Source of the DNA: Sphingomonadales bacterium
Lineage (GTDB): Bacteria; Pseudomonadota; Alphaproteobacteria; Sphingomonadales; Sphingomonadaceae
NCBI GenBank assembly: GCA_028868335.1
Contig: JAGWUU010000003.1
Span: 1 to 38,571 of the forward strand
Direction: 5' to 3'
DNA: 38,571 nt
The position numbers were made by a program, and so were the translations under genes. The notes under the pieces were generated by a model. The model was not told the origin of the DNA and did not search any database. It was given only the letters and a program-made list of their open reading frames with translations. Shown here piece after piece: positions 16,155 through 26,019 of this stretch (position 1 is its first letter; each line of letters opens with the position of its first letter).

Positions 16155-16517
16155 ATGACACTGGCTCTCCGCTGGCGTGTGCCACCCCCCGCGATCCAAA
16201 CCCGCTGGCGTGGCCCTGCCGGGATGATCGAGGCGGTGCGGCGCGATCCGCTAGGGCCGATTGCGGCCGTGATCGGGCCTCCGGGGGCAACAGGCGTGCA
16301 AGGTCCAGCGGGACCGCAAGGCCCGCAGGGTGCCCCACGCCGATTCGACTTCACCAGTTCGGCAACATGGATCGGTGAACACGATCTGGGCCGGCTGCCG
16401 ATCGTGCAGGTTTACCTCGAAACCGGCGAGCCAGCGTTGGCCGATACCGTCGCCACTCCGATCAATTTTACCGTCACCCACGCCGACGCGCGCACCGGAT
16501 TTGTACTGCTGATTTAG
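16155..16517 (+). CDS. Fibre-associated protein with short collagen-like segment
   Basis: GPPGATGVQGPAGPQGPQGAP Gly-X-Y repeats. Confidence 0.65.
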   Translation: MTLALRWRVPPPAIQTRWRGPAGMIEAVRRDPLGPIAAVIGPPGATGVQGPAGPQGPQGAPRRFDFTSSATWIGEHDLGRLPIVQVYLETGEPALADTVATPINFTVTHADARTGFVLLI

Positions 16518-16532
16518 AAGGAGGGACGCAAA

Positions 16533-17318
16533 ATGAAGGTAACCAATGGGCTCGATCTTCTCAGTCAGAAGATCATCAACCTGGCCGATCCATCGTCTGC
16601 AACGGACGCTGTGACGAAGCAGTACGCCGACAACCTGATCCGAGGATCGAAGTGGAAAGACCCGGTGCGGGCCGCTACCACGGCAAACGGGACGCTCGCG
16701 ACGGCTTATGCCAACGGTCAGGTGATCGACGGCGTTACACTGGTCACCGGCGACCGCATTCTGCTCAAGGCGCAGACTACGGGCTCGGAAAACGGCATCT
16801 ACACCGTCAATGCCAGCGGCGCCCCGACACGGGCGGTTGATGCCGCCAGTGGGACCCAGATGTCTGCCGGTACTACGGTCTACGTAACTGAGGGTACGAC
16901 CAATGCCGACAAGGCGTTCGCCATTACCACCGATGGCACGATCACGATCGGCACGACTGCCACGACGTGGGGTCAGATAGGTGGAGGAACCACCTATTCC
17001 GCCGGAAACGGCCTCGCGTTGGGGGGCACTACGTTCTCGGTCACACCATCGACCGGGATCAACGTTTCGGGCGCGGGCGTGGCGATCGACCCCGCCGTGG
17101 TCGCGCGCAAGGCCAGCGCCAACATCGGCAATGGATCATCGACATCGATCGCCTTTGCTCACAATCTGGGAACGCAGGACATCACCGTCAGCGTGCGCGA
17201 CGCCTCCTCGCAGGCCGGAGTGCTGTGCGACTGGGTCGCCACCGATACCAACACGGTGACGTTGACCTTCGCCGTGGCGCCGGCCAGCAACGCCTACCGC
17301 GTCACGGTCACCGGCTGA
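16533..17318 (+). CDS. Tail-fibre-like protein
   Basis: NGLDLLSQKIINLADPSSATDAVTKQYADNLIRGSKWKDPVRAATT fibre-type N-terminus; SD AGAAGGAGG. Confidence 0.75.
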   Translation: MKVTNGLDLLSQKIINLADPSSATDAVTKQYADNLIRGSKWKDPVRAATTANGTLATAYANGQVIDGVTLVTGDRILLKAQTTGSENGIYTVNASGAPTRAVDAASGTQMSAGTTVYVTEGTTNADKAFAITTDGTITIGTTATTWGQIGGGTTYSAGNGLALGGTTFSVTPSTGINVSGAGVAIDPAVVARKASANIGNGSSTSIAFAHNLGTQDITVSVRDASSQAGVLCDWVATDTNTVTLTFAVAPASNAYRVTVTG

Positions 17319-18193
17319 TGCAGCTCACGTACAGCTTTGATGACCGCCCGGCGCTGTCGGTCGATCCGGCAGCACCGGCGGCGGGCTATGGCCGGTTCTA
17401 TGCCAAGAGCTGGGCCGGGCGGACCATGCCGTTCTGGAAAGGGCCGAGCGGGGTCAGCTATGGTCTCTCGCCGCATCTGGGCGAAAACAACGTCCGGGTC
17501 TGGCGCGGCGGAGCCACTGCGGTCGCGACCACCTTCGCCGCGACGATCGGGGCGATGCCCTATACCGGGGCCAGCCCGACCGCGCCGACGATCCCGGCGC
17601 TGACCGCGGCGGGTGGGGTTCAAACGGCAACCTACCGGTCGACCATCAGTACCGGCGCGACCGCTGGCGGCCTGGCCTATATCCGCGGCAACCAGGCGAC
17701 GGTGTTCCGCAGCGCCTCGGCCGGGCTGGGCAGTTTCCTGGTGGTGCACCGCTTTTCCCTGTCTGGCACGCTGCAGGCGGGCCTGCGCGCCTTTGCCGGA
17801 CTGGTCGACGTCACCGCCAACCCGACCAACGTCAATCCGACCACCACCACCACGCCGGGCGGGATCGGGCTGGCCTGCGCCGCCAACACCGGCAACTGGA
17901 AGCTGGTCAGCAATGTCACCGGCACGGCACGGACCGCGACCGACCTGGGGGCCAGTTTCCCGGTCGACAATACCTCGCTGCTCGAGCTGGCGCTGTGGTG
18001 CGCGCCCAATGACAGCGGGATCTCGTGGCAGGTCACCAACCTGTCGACCGGGGCCACGGCCAGCGGCAAGGTCACGACGAACCTGCCGGCGGCCAACACC
18101 TTCATGGCGCCGGCGGTGTGGGTGACCAACAACGCCACGGCCGCCGCACAGACGCTCGATTTCGTCTCGACCTACGTCGAAACCGACACCTGA
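17318..18193 (+). CDS. Fibre-module protein, beta-rich (lectin-like fold suspected)
   Basis: ATG at 17318 overlapping preceding stop, in ORF 16967..18193. Confidence 0.6.
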   Translation: MQLTYSFDDRPALSVDPAAPAAGYGRFYAKSWAGRTMPFWKGPSGVSYGLSPHLGENNVRVWRGGATAVATTFAATIGAMPYTGASPTAPTIPALTAAGGVQTATYRSTISTGATAGGLAYIRGNQATVFRSASAGLGSFLVVHRFSLSGTLQAGLRAFAGLVDVTANPTNVNPTTTTTPGGIGLACAANTGNWKLVSNVTGTARTATDLGASFPVDNTSLLELALWCAPNDSGISWQVTNLSTGATASGKVTTNLPAANTFMAPAVWVTNNATAAAQTLDFVSTYVETDT

Positions 18194-18242
18194 CGCAGCG
18201 CCGGTTGCCAGCGACAACCCGCGCCCAGACTATGACATTACG

Positions 18243-18590
18243 ATGTCCGCAACGCTCGCCCTGTTCTTTGCCCGCTTCAAAGCCGCATTGGCCGTGATGA
18301 CCGGACGCATCGTGCTTCCTGCCCAGATCGAAGGAATGATTCTCATGGCCGACCTTGCCAAGACCCTTGCCGCGCTATCCGCGCTTTCCATCACTGCCGA
18401 CCGGCTCCTTGCCAAGGCGCAGGCCGACGAGGCCGCGCTCGCCGCCGCTAACCAGGCGCTCGCCGATGCCGATGCCGAAACCTCGGCACAGATCGACGCC
18501 CTGACCGCAAAGATCGCCGCTGTCGCTCCGGATCCCGCTGCTCCTGTAGAACCGGCTCCCGTTTCCGCCGACCAGCCCGCGACCAACTGA
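18243..18590 (+). CDS. Ala-rich coiled-coil hypothetical protein
   Basis: ORF 18243..18590; heptad-like region, Pro-rich C-terminus. Confidence 0.55.
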   Translation: MSATLALFFARFKAALAVMTGRIVLPAQIEGMILMADLAKTLAALSALSITADRLLAKAQADEAALAAANQALADADAETSAQIDALTAKIAAVAPDPAAPVEPAPVSADQPATN

Positions 18591-18612
18591 TCCGACACAA
18601 GGGCTGCGCGCC

Positions 18613-19902
18613 GTGACCACGCTTATCATGGCCATGGACCGGGCATCGGTGCGCAGCCGCGATGCCAACGGCTATCTGCACGTTGAGATCAGCAACATCT
18701 CCAAGGCCAATGTCTGCCCTTATTACGGGCAGGAAATACCTGGATGGCAGGACCTCGGGCTCGAGGCTGACGAGGTCTATTACCTCTACCGCGATCCCGA
18801 GGAACTGGCCCGCGCGGCGGACACCTTCAATAATGTGCCCCTGCTCTCCGAACATGTTCCGGTCATCCCTGAGGAAGGGCTTCCCGAAAGCCTGATCATC
18901 GGGTCGACCGGGACCGACGCGGAGTTCGTATACCCACACCTGCGCAACAGTCTCGTGGTCTGGTCGGTCGAGGCGCAGGACGGAATCGAGGCCGAGCGCA
19001 AGCGCGAACTCTCCTGCGGCTATCGCTACACGCCGGACATGACGGCGGGGGTTTCGCCGGAGGGTTTGCGTTTCGACGGTGTAATGCGGAAGATCATGGG
19101 CAACCACGTGGCCCTCGTGATCGAGGGCCGGGCTGGCCCGGATGTTATGGTCGGAGACGAAGTGATGAAGCTCAAGTCGCGCACCGCGCTGATGATCTCG
19201 GGAGCCCTACAGGCTCACATTCGCCCGCTGCTCGCCAAGGATGCGAAAGTGGACATCGCCCCGGCGCTTGCCGAGGTAGACGCCAAGGCCATGGCCGCCG
19301 ATGGCGCGCTGAAGAAGCTGGCAAGCAAGATCGCCAAGCTGGTGAAGCCCCATCTCGCCGCCGACAAGGCGATTGATGCCGACGCCCTCTCCGGGATCAT
19401 TGCCGCCGTCCAGCCCCTCGCGCTCGACGAGGACTGCATCGAAGAGAAGCAGGCCGCCGATGAGGATGAGGACGAAGATGAGGACAAGCAGGCCGCTGAC
19501 GAGAGCGATGACGAAGACGACAAGGACGATCAGGCCGCCGACGAAGACGGTGACGACGACGAGGACGACAAGCCCGCGATGGACGCCGCCGCCGTGCGCA
19601 AGATGGTCCGCGCCGCCGAAACGCGCGGTGCCAAGCGCCAGGCGGCGATTGAGATCGCCAAATCCGAAGTTGCTCCGTTCGTTGGCGAGGTCCTGGGTCA
19701 CGACAGCGCGGAATCGATCTACAAGCTCGCGCTCGACCAGGCCGAAATCGACCTGAAGGGCGTGCCGACCACCGCCTACCGCGCGATGGTCAAGATGCTG
19801 CCAAAGCCCGGCGGTGCCATCGCGCAGGACCGCAAATTTGCGCCTTCCGGCAGCAAGCTCGCCGCCATGTTCCCCTCCATTCCCACCATGATCCGGAGCT
19901 AA
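18613..19902 (+). CDS. DUF2213-type prohead protease/scaffold-like protein with acidic region
   Basis: NTFNNVPLLSEHVPV-like segment, LSCGYRYTPDMT; acidic EDEDEDEDKQAADESDDEDDKDD. Confidence 0.8.
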   Translation: MTTLIMAMDRASVRSRDANGYLHVEISNISKANVCPYYGQEIPGWQDLGLEADEVYYLYRDPEELARAADTFNNVPLLSEHVPVIPEEGLPESLIIGSTGTDAEFVYPHLRNSLVVWSVEAQDGIEAERKRELSCGYRYTPDMTAGVSPEGLRFDGVMRKIMGNHVALVIEGRAGPDVMVGDEVMKLKSRTALMISGALQAHIRPLLAKDAKVDIAPALAEVDAKAMAADGALKKLASKIAKLVKPHLAADKAIDADALSGIIAAVQPLALDEDCIEEKQAADEDEDEDEDKQAADESDDEDDKDDQAADEDGDDDEDDKPAMDAAAVRKMVRAAETRGAKRQAAIEIAKSEVAPFVGEVLGHDSAESIYKLALDQAEIDLKGVPTTAYRAMVKMLPKPGGAIAQDRKFAPSGSKLAAMFPSIPTMIRS

Positions 19903-19906
19903 GCCG

Positions 19907-20596
19907 ATGGGTTTCCAGACTTCCGTTGCCGCACAGCAGTCGCCCGGTATCGAGGGCGGGTTTGCCGCTTCCAATCCCCTGTTCTCGCTGATCACGCCTG
20001 ATGAAGGCATGTTCGTCGCGGGACCGGCGGGTGTCACCATCGGCCAGTTCGGCTTCGTCAACACCGCCAATGGGCAGGTATCGAGCCAGCATCCCGGCGT
20101 CGTCACGGTGCGCGTCGGCTTCGTTCACCGCGATCAGCCTGCCGTGATCGGCGCGATGCTCGCCGGCACGACCAACATCGTGGTTGCCGGTCAGGGCATC
20201 GACGTTCTCGAGGACGGTGCCGTATGGGCGCGGTTCGCCGCTGGGGCGACCATCGGCCAGAAGGTATATGCGACTTATGGCGACGGTTCCTGCTCAGCTG
20301 CGGCTACTGCGACGCCCGCGACGGTCACCCGCTCGGTCACCACGACCAATACCTCGACCACGATCAGCTACACGGGCGGCGCGATCTTCCCGGGTCAGCC
20401 GGTCAGCGGCATCGGCATTCCGGCGAATGCCTACGCCGTCAGCGTCAACGCCGTCGCTGGCACTGCGGTCATCAGCGCCGCCGCCACCGCGTCGGGCACC
20501 GTGACCGGCACCTTCACCACCAATTTCGAGACTGCCTTCACCGTCCGTTCCACGGCCGGCGCTGGCGAACTCGCCAAGATCAGCGTCCGGGGGTAA
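19907..20596 (+). CDS. Capsid cement/decoration-like structural protein
   Basis: GIEGGFAASNPLFSLITPDEGMFVAGPAGVTIGQFG...; between scaffold and MCP. Confidence 0.7.
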   Translation: MGFQTSVAAQQSPGIEGGFAASNPLFSLITPDEGMFVAGPAGVTIGQFGFVNTANGQVSSQHPGVVTVRVGFVHRDQPAVIGAMLAGTTNIVVAGQGIDVLEDGAVWARFAAGATIGQKVYATYGDGSCSAAATATPATVTRSVTTTNTSTTISYTGGAIFPGQPVSGIGIPANAYAVSVNAVAGTAVISAAATASGTVTGTFTTNFETAFTVRSTAGAGELAKISVRG

Positions 20597-20602
20597 CTGA
20601 AA

Positions 20603-21706
20603 ATGCGTGATCTCGCCCTTCGCCAGGAATTCGCCGATCGCGGCGTGTTCTTCCCGACCACTGCGGTTCTCGCCTACGACGGCGAGAGCGCATCTGCCGA
20701 GGACAAGGCGCGTGCCGCCGCGTTCAAGCGCGACTACAACCTCGCGCTGGATCACTTCTCGCATCTGCGCATCGCGCTGGACGCCCAGCCCGGCCTCGTC
20801 ACTTCGCCCAACGCCGGAACGCTGCTTGCCGCCGTCTCGGTGATCGACCCGGAAGTCGTGCGGGTGATCTTCACTCCAATGCGCGCCGCCGAGATTATGG
20901 GGGGTGAAGCGCAGAAGGGTTCGTGGATCGACCAGGTCGCATACTTCCCGATGGTCGAATCGACCGGGCAGGTCGCGACCTACGGCGACTACAGCGCCAA
21001 CGGCAACGTCGATGCCAACGACCAGTGGAACTTCCGCCAGCCCTACCACTGGCAGTCGTTCAAGCGCTACGGCGAGCAGCAGCTCGAGCGTTGGGGCGCG
21101 GCCGGGCTCAACTACAGCGCCGAACTCGACATGAGCCTCGCGCTGACCTTCAACAAGTTCTCGAACAAGACCTACTTCTACGGGGTCAATGGCCTCGTGA
21201 ACTACGGCCTGCTCAACGATCCCTCGCTGCCCGCGACGGTTTCGCCCGCGACCAAGGCCAACGTTACGGACGGCGTGCGCTGGACCTATGCGACCGCGCT
21301 TGAAATCTTCAACGACTTCAAGAAGCTCTACAAGCAGCTCGTCACCCAGATGGGCGGCAACGTCGAGATGGACGATGCCATGACGGCGGTTCTTTCGACC
21401 ACCATGCAGCCCGCACTGCTGACTACCAACGACTACGGCCTCAACGTCGAGGACATGCTCAAGAAGGCATTCCCGAACCTGACGATCAAGGCCGCGCCGG
21501 AGTATTCGACCGGTTCGGGCGAGCTGATGCAGCTCATCCTGAACAACGTTGACGGCAAGAAGGTGGCCTACCCCGCCTACACCGAGAAGCAGCGCGCCCA
21601 TGCGCTGGTGACCGAGGCCTCGGCCTGGTCGCAGAAGAACTCGGCCGGCAGCTGGGGCACCATCCTGCGCTACCCCATCGCCATCGCCGGAATGCTCGGC
21701 ATCTAG
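20603..21706 (+). CDS. Major capsid protein (DUF2184-type)
   Basis: Length, position and FTPMRAAEIMGGEAQKGSWIDQVAYFPMVESTGQVATYGDYS. Confidence 0.85.
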   Translation: MRDLALRQEFADRGVFFPTTAVLAYDGESASAEDKARAAAFKRDYNLALDHFSHLRIALDAQPGLVTSPNAGTLLAAVSVIDPEVVRVIFTPMRAAEIMGGEAQKGSWIDQVAYFPMVESTGQVATYGDYSANGNVDANDQWNFRQPYHWQSFKRYGEQQLERWGAAGLNYSAELDMSLALTFNKFSNKTYFYGVNGLVNYGLLNDPSLPATVSPATKANVTDGVRWTYATALEIFNDFKKLYKQLVTQMGGNVEMDDAMTAVLSTTMQPALLTTNDYGLNVEDMLKKAFPNLTIKAAPEYSTGSGELMQLILNNVDGKKVAYPAYTEKQRAHALVTEASAWSQKNSAGSWGTILRYPIAIAGMLGI

Positions 21707-21716
21707 GGAGTTTTCC

Positions 21717-22097
21717 ATGTTCGTAGGTTCCAGGCTGCCGCACGGGCTCGAGATCGAGCATGGCGGCGAAACGATCGTCCTCAACGGCGCCAACGTCGGC
21801 TATGACGGCAACAACCCGTGGCGCTCCGGCGCAGCGCCGGACAGCGTCGACCGCATCAGCGGCGCGGGCCTGACCCTACTCGAAGGCAAGCAGGCCGATG
21901 CCTTCATGGAATGGTTCGAACTTTCCGGCAAGGGTTTCGGCCCGGTGAAGAACGGTCAGATTTTCATCACCGACAAGAGGACCGATGCCGCCAAGGAGGC
22001 CCAGAACCTCGAAGGCGAAACCACCGGTGCCGACCCGGTCGATCCGTCGAAGGACCTTCCCAAGGGCGTCGAGACGGACACCGAAAAGAAGGGGTAA
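21717..22097 (+). CDS. Hypothetical head-module protein
   Basis: ORF downstream of MCP. Confidence 0.65.
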   Translation: MFVGSRLPHGLEIEHGGETIVLNGANVGYDGNNPWRSGAAPDSVDRISGAGLTLLEGKQADAFMEWFELSGKGFGPVKNGQIFITDKRTDAAKEAQNLEGETTGADPVDPSKDLPKGVETDTEKKG

Positions 22098-22103
22098 CCG
22101 GCG

Positions 22104-22535
22104 ATGGCCATCGCGGTGTTCGACTATGCCGCGTGGAGCAGCCGGTATCCGGAGTTTGCGGGCGGCGTCGATGCAAATCGGGCCGCCCTCTTCTTTGCCG
22201 AAGCCGGGCTCTACCTCGACAACACCGACGCCTCTCCGGTGAGCGATGTTGCCACGCGCCTGATGCTTCTCAATATGCTCGTCGCGCACATTGCCGTGCT
22301 CGCTGGGGGGCTGGAACCGGACGGCAAGCCGACTGGGGTTGTCGGTAGGGTGTCGGGCGCTAGCGAGGGCAGCGTCTCGCTGACGATCGAGACGGGCTTG
22401 CTGCCGGGCACCGCTGTCTGGTTCCAGCAAACCCCCTATGGCCTGTCGTTCTGGCAAGCGACGCTCAATCTGCGCCAGGCGCGCTACATCCCCGCCCCGG
22501 CCTATATCTCGCAGCGCCCGTCATGGCGTCAGTAA
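22104..22535 (+). CDS. DUF4054-type head-tail connector
   Basis: FDYAAWSSRYPEFA...LNMLVAHIAVL...GRVSGASEGSVSLTIE. Confidence 0.8.
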   Translation: MAIAVFDYAAWSSRYPEFAGGVDANRAALFFAEAGLYLDNTDASPVSDVATRLMLLNMLVAHIAVLAGGLEPDGKPTGVVGRVSGASEGSVSLTIETGLLPGTAVWFQQTPYGLSFWQATLNLRQARYIPAPAYISQRPSWRQ

Positions 22536-22966
22536 GCGGCGGCCAGCGGCTCGAGGAAGCCCTGCGCGCGACCGGCGCGAAGATCGGCAAGGCACGCGAG
22601 GTCCGCGTCGGGTTCCTCGAAGGCGCGACCTATCCCGATGGCACCCCTGTCGCGATGGTCGCCGCGATCCAGAACTTCGGCGCGCCAGAGGCCGGGATAC
22701 CGCCGCGACCGTTCTTTTCGGACATGGTCGATGCAAAGTCACCCGGTTGGGGCGACCAGTTCGGCAAGGTGCTGAAAGCCGCGGAGAACGATAGCGCGCT
22801 GGCGCTCGAACGGATGGGCGAAGGCATCGCCGGGCAACTGCGCGAGGCCATAGTCGACACGAATTCTCCGCCACTCTCTCCAACGACGATCAAGCGCAAG
22901 GGCAGCGACAAGCCGTTGATCGATACGGGCCACATGCTGGCGAGCGTCGACAAGGAGGTCACATGA
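22523..22966 (+). CDS. Neck/tail-completion protein (HK97 gp10-like position)
   Basis: VRVGFLEGATYPDGTPVAMVAAIQNFGAPEAGIPPRPFF. Confidence 0.75.
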   Translation: MASVSGGQRLEEALRATGAKIGKAREVRVGFLEGATYPDGTPVAMVAAIQNFGAPEAGIPPRPFFSDMVDAKSPGWGDQFGKVLKAAENDSALALERMGEGIAGQLREAIVDTNSPPLSPTTIKRKGSDKPLIDTGHMLASVDKEVT

Positions 22967-23160
22967 TCCGCTGGCTGAAATCGTTGTTCGCGTGGAAACT
23001 GGTCCGCGATCAAGGCGTGTGGCGCTATTACGAGAATGCCGTGACCGGTCAGCGAAAGGCTGAGCGCATCTCAAGTTGCTGGTCACCCTTGGACCGTGAT
23101 TGGCTCGATCGCACCACAAGGCAGAATAGTCTCGGGCCGCCGCCAAGGCCCTCGAAATGA
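22963..23160 (+). CDS. Small hypothetical protein
   Basis: ATGA overlaps both neighbours. Confidence 0.5.
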   Translation: MIRWLKSLFAWKLVRDQGVWRYYENAVTGQRKAERISSCWSPLDRDWLDRTTRQNSLGPPPRPSK

Positions 23161-23561
23161 GACTGCGCGCCTCCGCCAACCGGATGACCGCACGGGTCAA
23201 TCCGAACCTCGCCGCGACGCTGCTGGTCAGCCGGGGCTATACCACTTCACCCTCGGGCAAGCGCGAGCCGGTGTTCGACCCGCCGCTTCCCGTGTCGGTG
23301 CAGGTCCAGACCCTGACCCAGAGCGAGCTTGAACATCTCGACCGGCTCAATATCTCCAACGGACAAGCCTCGGTGTTCATCGATCGCCAGTTGAGCAGCG
23401 TCGATCGCGCGACCGGTTCGGGCGGCGACATGCTCACCTTCGGTAGCGATGTGCTTACCCCGCCGGAGATGCGCGGCACGACCTGGCTGGTTGTTGCCCT
23501 GCTCGAAGGCTGGCCCGGTTCCGGCTGGTGCAAGGCCGCGATCACGAGCCAGATGCCATGA
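23157..23561 (+). CDS. Head-closure/neck-module hypothetical protein
   Basis: ORF 23157..23561 in connector module. Confidence 0.6.
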   Translation: MRLRASANRMTARVNPNLAATLLVSRGYTTSPSGKREPVFDPPLPVSVQVQTLTQSELEHLDRLNISNGQASVFIDRQLSSVDRATGSGGDMLTFGSDVLTPPEMRGTTWLVVALLEGWPGSGWCKAAITSQMP

Positions 23562-24064
23562 TGCCGATCAGCCTCACCGATGAGCAAGCCTTCACCGCCC
23601 TGCGCGGCTTCCTGCTCGATGTGTTGCCTGATGGCGCCGAAGTCGTGCAAGGACAGGACAACCGTGTGCCGATGCCGACCGCACCGGTCTTCGTCGTGAT
23701 GACCGCGCTTACCCGGCAGCAGATGGCGCAAACCACGCACGATTATCGCCCTGCCGATAATCAGGAGGACGTTGCCCGCTCGACCGGACTGATGTTCCAG
23801 ATCGACGTCTATGGCGACGGCGCAGCGGACAACGCCCAGATCATCACGACTTTGCTGCGCGATGCCTGGGGGGGCGCGTTTCTCAAGCCTTCCGGGCTGG
23901 CCCCGCTCTACTGCGAGGATCCGACGCAGATGCCGCTCTTGACCGGCGAACAACAATATCTCGCGCGCTGGACGATCAAGTGCGCGCTCCATGCGAGCGT
24001 GGCCATTACAGTCCCGGCCCAGTTCGCTGATAGCCTCGTTACAACCTTGCAGGAGGTCAAATAG
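23558..24064 (+). CDS. Neck protein of LIC_12616-like type
   Basis: ATG at 23558 in ORF 23528..24064; immediately upstream of sheath. Confidence 0.65.
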   Translation: MMPISLTDEQAFTALRGFLLDVLPDGAEVVQGQDNRVPMPTAPVFVVMTALTRQQMAQTTHDYRPADNQEDVARSTGLMFQIDVYGDGAADNAQIITTLLRDAWGGAFLKPSGLAPLYCEDPTQMPLLTGEQQYLARWTIKCALHASVAITVPAQFADSLVTTLQEVK

Positions 24065-25555
24065 ATGACGAGCATTCCCGCCTCGGCGATCGTAAATGTG
24101 CTGCCGAACGTGATCACCGCTGGCGGATCGGGCCTCGACCTTGTCGGCCTGTTCTTGACCAACAATACGCAGGTTCCGACTGGCGCAGTTCTTTCGTTCG
24201 CCAACAAGACCGATGTAGCAACCTACTTCGGCGCCACCTCGACCGAAGCCGGGCTCGCAGCCACCTATTTTGCGGGCTATGACGGCTCGACGATCAAGCC
24301 TGCAAAGCTGCTGTTCTACCGCTATGCGACGGCGGCTGTTCCGGCGTGGCTGCGCGGCGGCAATGTCGGCGCAGGCACCCTCGCCGCGATCCAGGCGCTT
24401 TCGGGTACGCTGACGATCAGCGTCAACGGAACGAACAAGACCTCGGGCGCGATCGATCTTTCGACTGCAACCAGCTTCAGCAATGCCGCGACGATCATCC
24501 AGGCCGCGTTCACCGCGCCGGGCTTCACGGTAGCCTTCGATTCCGTCTCTGGCGGCTTCGTGTTCACCAACACCTCGACCGGCGTCACCTCGACCATCGC
24601 CTTCGCCGCGACCGGCGCGCTGGCGACCGGGCTCAAGCTGACCCAGGCCATCGGTGCCGTTGTCAGCCAGGGTTCGGATGCCATGACCCCGGCCGCAGCG
24701 ATGAACACCATCATCGGCTCGACGCAGGATTTCGTCAGTTTCGCCACGGTCTTTGCGCCCACCGATAGCGATAAGCTTGCCTTCGCAGCGTGGGTCAATG
24801 CTCAGCCCAACCGCTATCTCTATGTCTGCTGGGACGCCAACACGGCTGCGACCAATCCCGGCGATACCAGTTCGTTCGGCGCGCTGGTCAAGGCCGATGC
24901 CTATTCCGCGGTTGTCGCGATCTACGATCCGGCCAATGGGGTCAACGTGGCCGCCTTCCTGATGGGGGCCATCGCCTCGGTCAACTTCGGCGCGAAGAAC
25001 GGCCGCGCGACCATGGCGTTCCGCACCGGGGCCGTGATCCCCGGCGTCACCAACCAGTCGACCGCCGACAACCTCAAGGCCAACGGCTACAACTTCATCG
25101 GCGCCTACGCGACCGCCAACGACGGGTTCGTGTTCTTCTATCCCGGTCAGGTCAGCGGTCCCTTCGAATGGATCGATAGCTGGATCGGCCAGGTGTGGAT
25201 GAACAACGCCTTCCAGCTCTCGCTAATGAGCCTGCTGACCAGCATCGGTTCAATACCCTACAATGACGACGGCAAAGCGCTGATCGCCTCGGCCTTGCGC
25301 GACCAGATCGACGCCGCCCTCAACTTCGGCGCGATCCGCGAAGGCGTGCCGCTTAGCGCGGAGCAGAAGGCCAAGATCAACTATGCCGCAGGCGGCAACA
25401 TTGCCGATACGGTCGAGCAGCGCGGTTGGTACGTGCTGGTCGGCGATGCCAGTGCGCAGGTTCGCTCCGCGCGCGGCTCACCGCCGATCAACGTCTGGTA
25501 CACCGATGGCCAGAGCGTCCAGCAGATCAACCTCGCCAGCGTCCTCGTGCAGTAA
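24065..25555 (+). CDS. Tail sheath protein (DUF3383-type)
   Basis: MTSIPASAIVNVLPNVITAGGSGLDLVGLFLTNNTQVPTG...; TVFAPTDSDKLAFAAWVNAQPNRYLYVCWD. Confidence 0.85.
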   Translation: MTSIPASAIVNVLPNVITAGGSGLDLVGLFLTNNTQVPTGAVLSFANKTDVATYFGATSTEAGLAATYFAGYDGSTIKPAKLLFYRYATAAVPAWLRGGNVGAGTLAAIQALSGTLTISVNGTNKTSGAIDLSTATSFSNAATIIQAAFTAPGFTVAFDSVSGGFVFTNTSTGVTSTIAFAATGALATGLKLTQAIGAVVSQGSDAMTPAAAMNTIIGSTQDFVSFATVFAPTDSDKLAFAAWVNAQPNRYLYVCWDANTAATNPGDTSSFGALVKADAYSAVVAIYDPANGVNVAAFLMGAIASVNFGAKNGRATMAFRTGAVIPGVTNQSTADNLKANGYNFIGAYATANDGFVFFYPGQVSGPFEWIDSWIGQVWMNNAFQLSLMSLLTSIGSIPYNDDGKALIASALRDQIDAALNFGAIREGVPLSAEQKAKINYAAGGNIADTVEQRGWYVLVGDASAQVRSARGSPPINVWYTDGQSVQQINLASVLVQ

Positions 25556-25567
25556 GGGGCCAAGCAC

Positions 25568-26008
25568 ATGAACAACCGCACCCTCACTTCGGCCGACTGC
25601 ATCCTCCTGCTCGCGGTCAATCCGATCTTCCCGGTGGCGCAGCGCATTCAGGGTTTCTCGGCCGATGACGTGTTCGATACCGAGCCAGTGCAGACCGGCG
25701 AAACCTCCATGGGCGTCGATGGTCGGCTGTCGGCGGGTTATACCCCGGTCCCGGTGCCGATGAACATCTCGCTCCAGGCAGATTCGCTCTCGAACGACTT
25801 CTTCGAGTTCTGGGCCGACTACGAGCGCGGCACGGGCCAGAAGCTGGTCGCGACCGGGACCGTGCTGCTGCCCGCGACCAAGCGGCAGTACGCGATGACG
25901 CGCGGCTTCCTGCGCATGGTCCCCCTGACTCCCTCGGCCAAGAAGATACTCCAACCCCGGCGCTACACGGTCGAATGGGAGCGCGTCAGCCCGGCCCCCC
26001 AGTTCTGA
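25568..26008 (+). CDS. Tail tube protein
   Basis: Position after sheath; DVFDTEPVQTGETSMGVDGRLSAGYTPVPVPMNISLQADS. Confidence 0.75.
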   Translation: MNNRTLTSADCILLLAVNPIFPVAQRIQGFSADDVFDTEPVQTGETSMGVDGRLSAGYTPVPVPMNISLQADSLSNDFFEFWADYERGTGQKLVATGTVLLPATKRQYAMTRGFLRMVPLTPSAKKILQPRRYTVEWERVSPAPQF

Positions 26009-26019
26009 TCGGATGATCC

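Noticed and set aside
15266-16354. 362-aa minus-strand ORF
   Set aside because: Antisense to several fibre-module genes; Arg/Gly-rich shadow composition.
13600-18600. Diversity-generating retroelement acting on fibre genes
   Set aside because: No reverse transcriptase gene or template/variable repeat pair was recognised in the window.
19207-20106. 299-aa minus-strand ORF with hydrophobic Val/Leu run
   Set aside because: The hydrophobic run is the reverse complement of the GAC/GAG acidic tract of the DUF2213-like gene.
20294-21793. 499-aa minus-strand ORF
   Set aside because: Antisense shadow of capsid and cement genes; low-complexity composition typical of GC-rich antisense frames.
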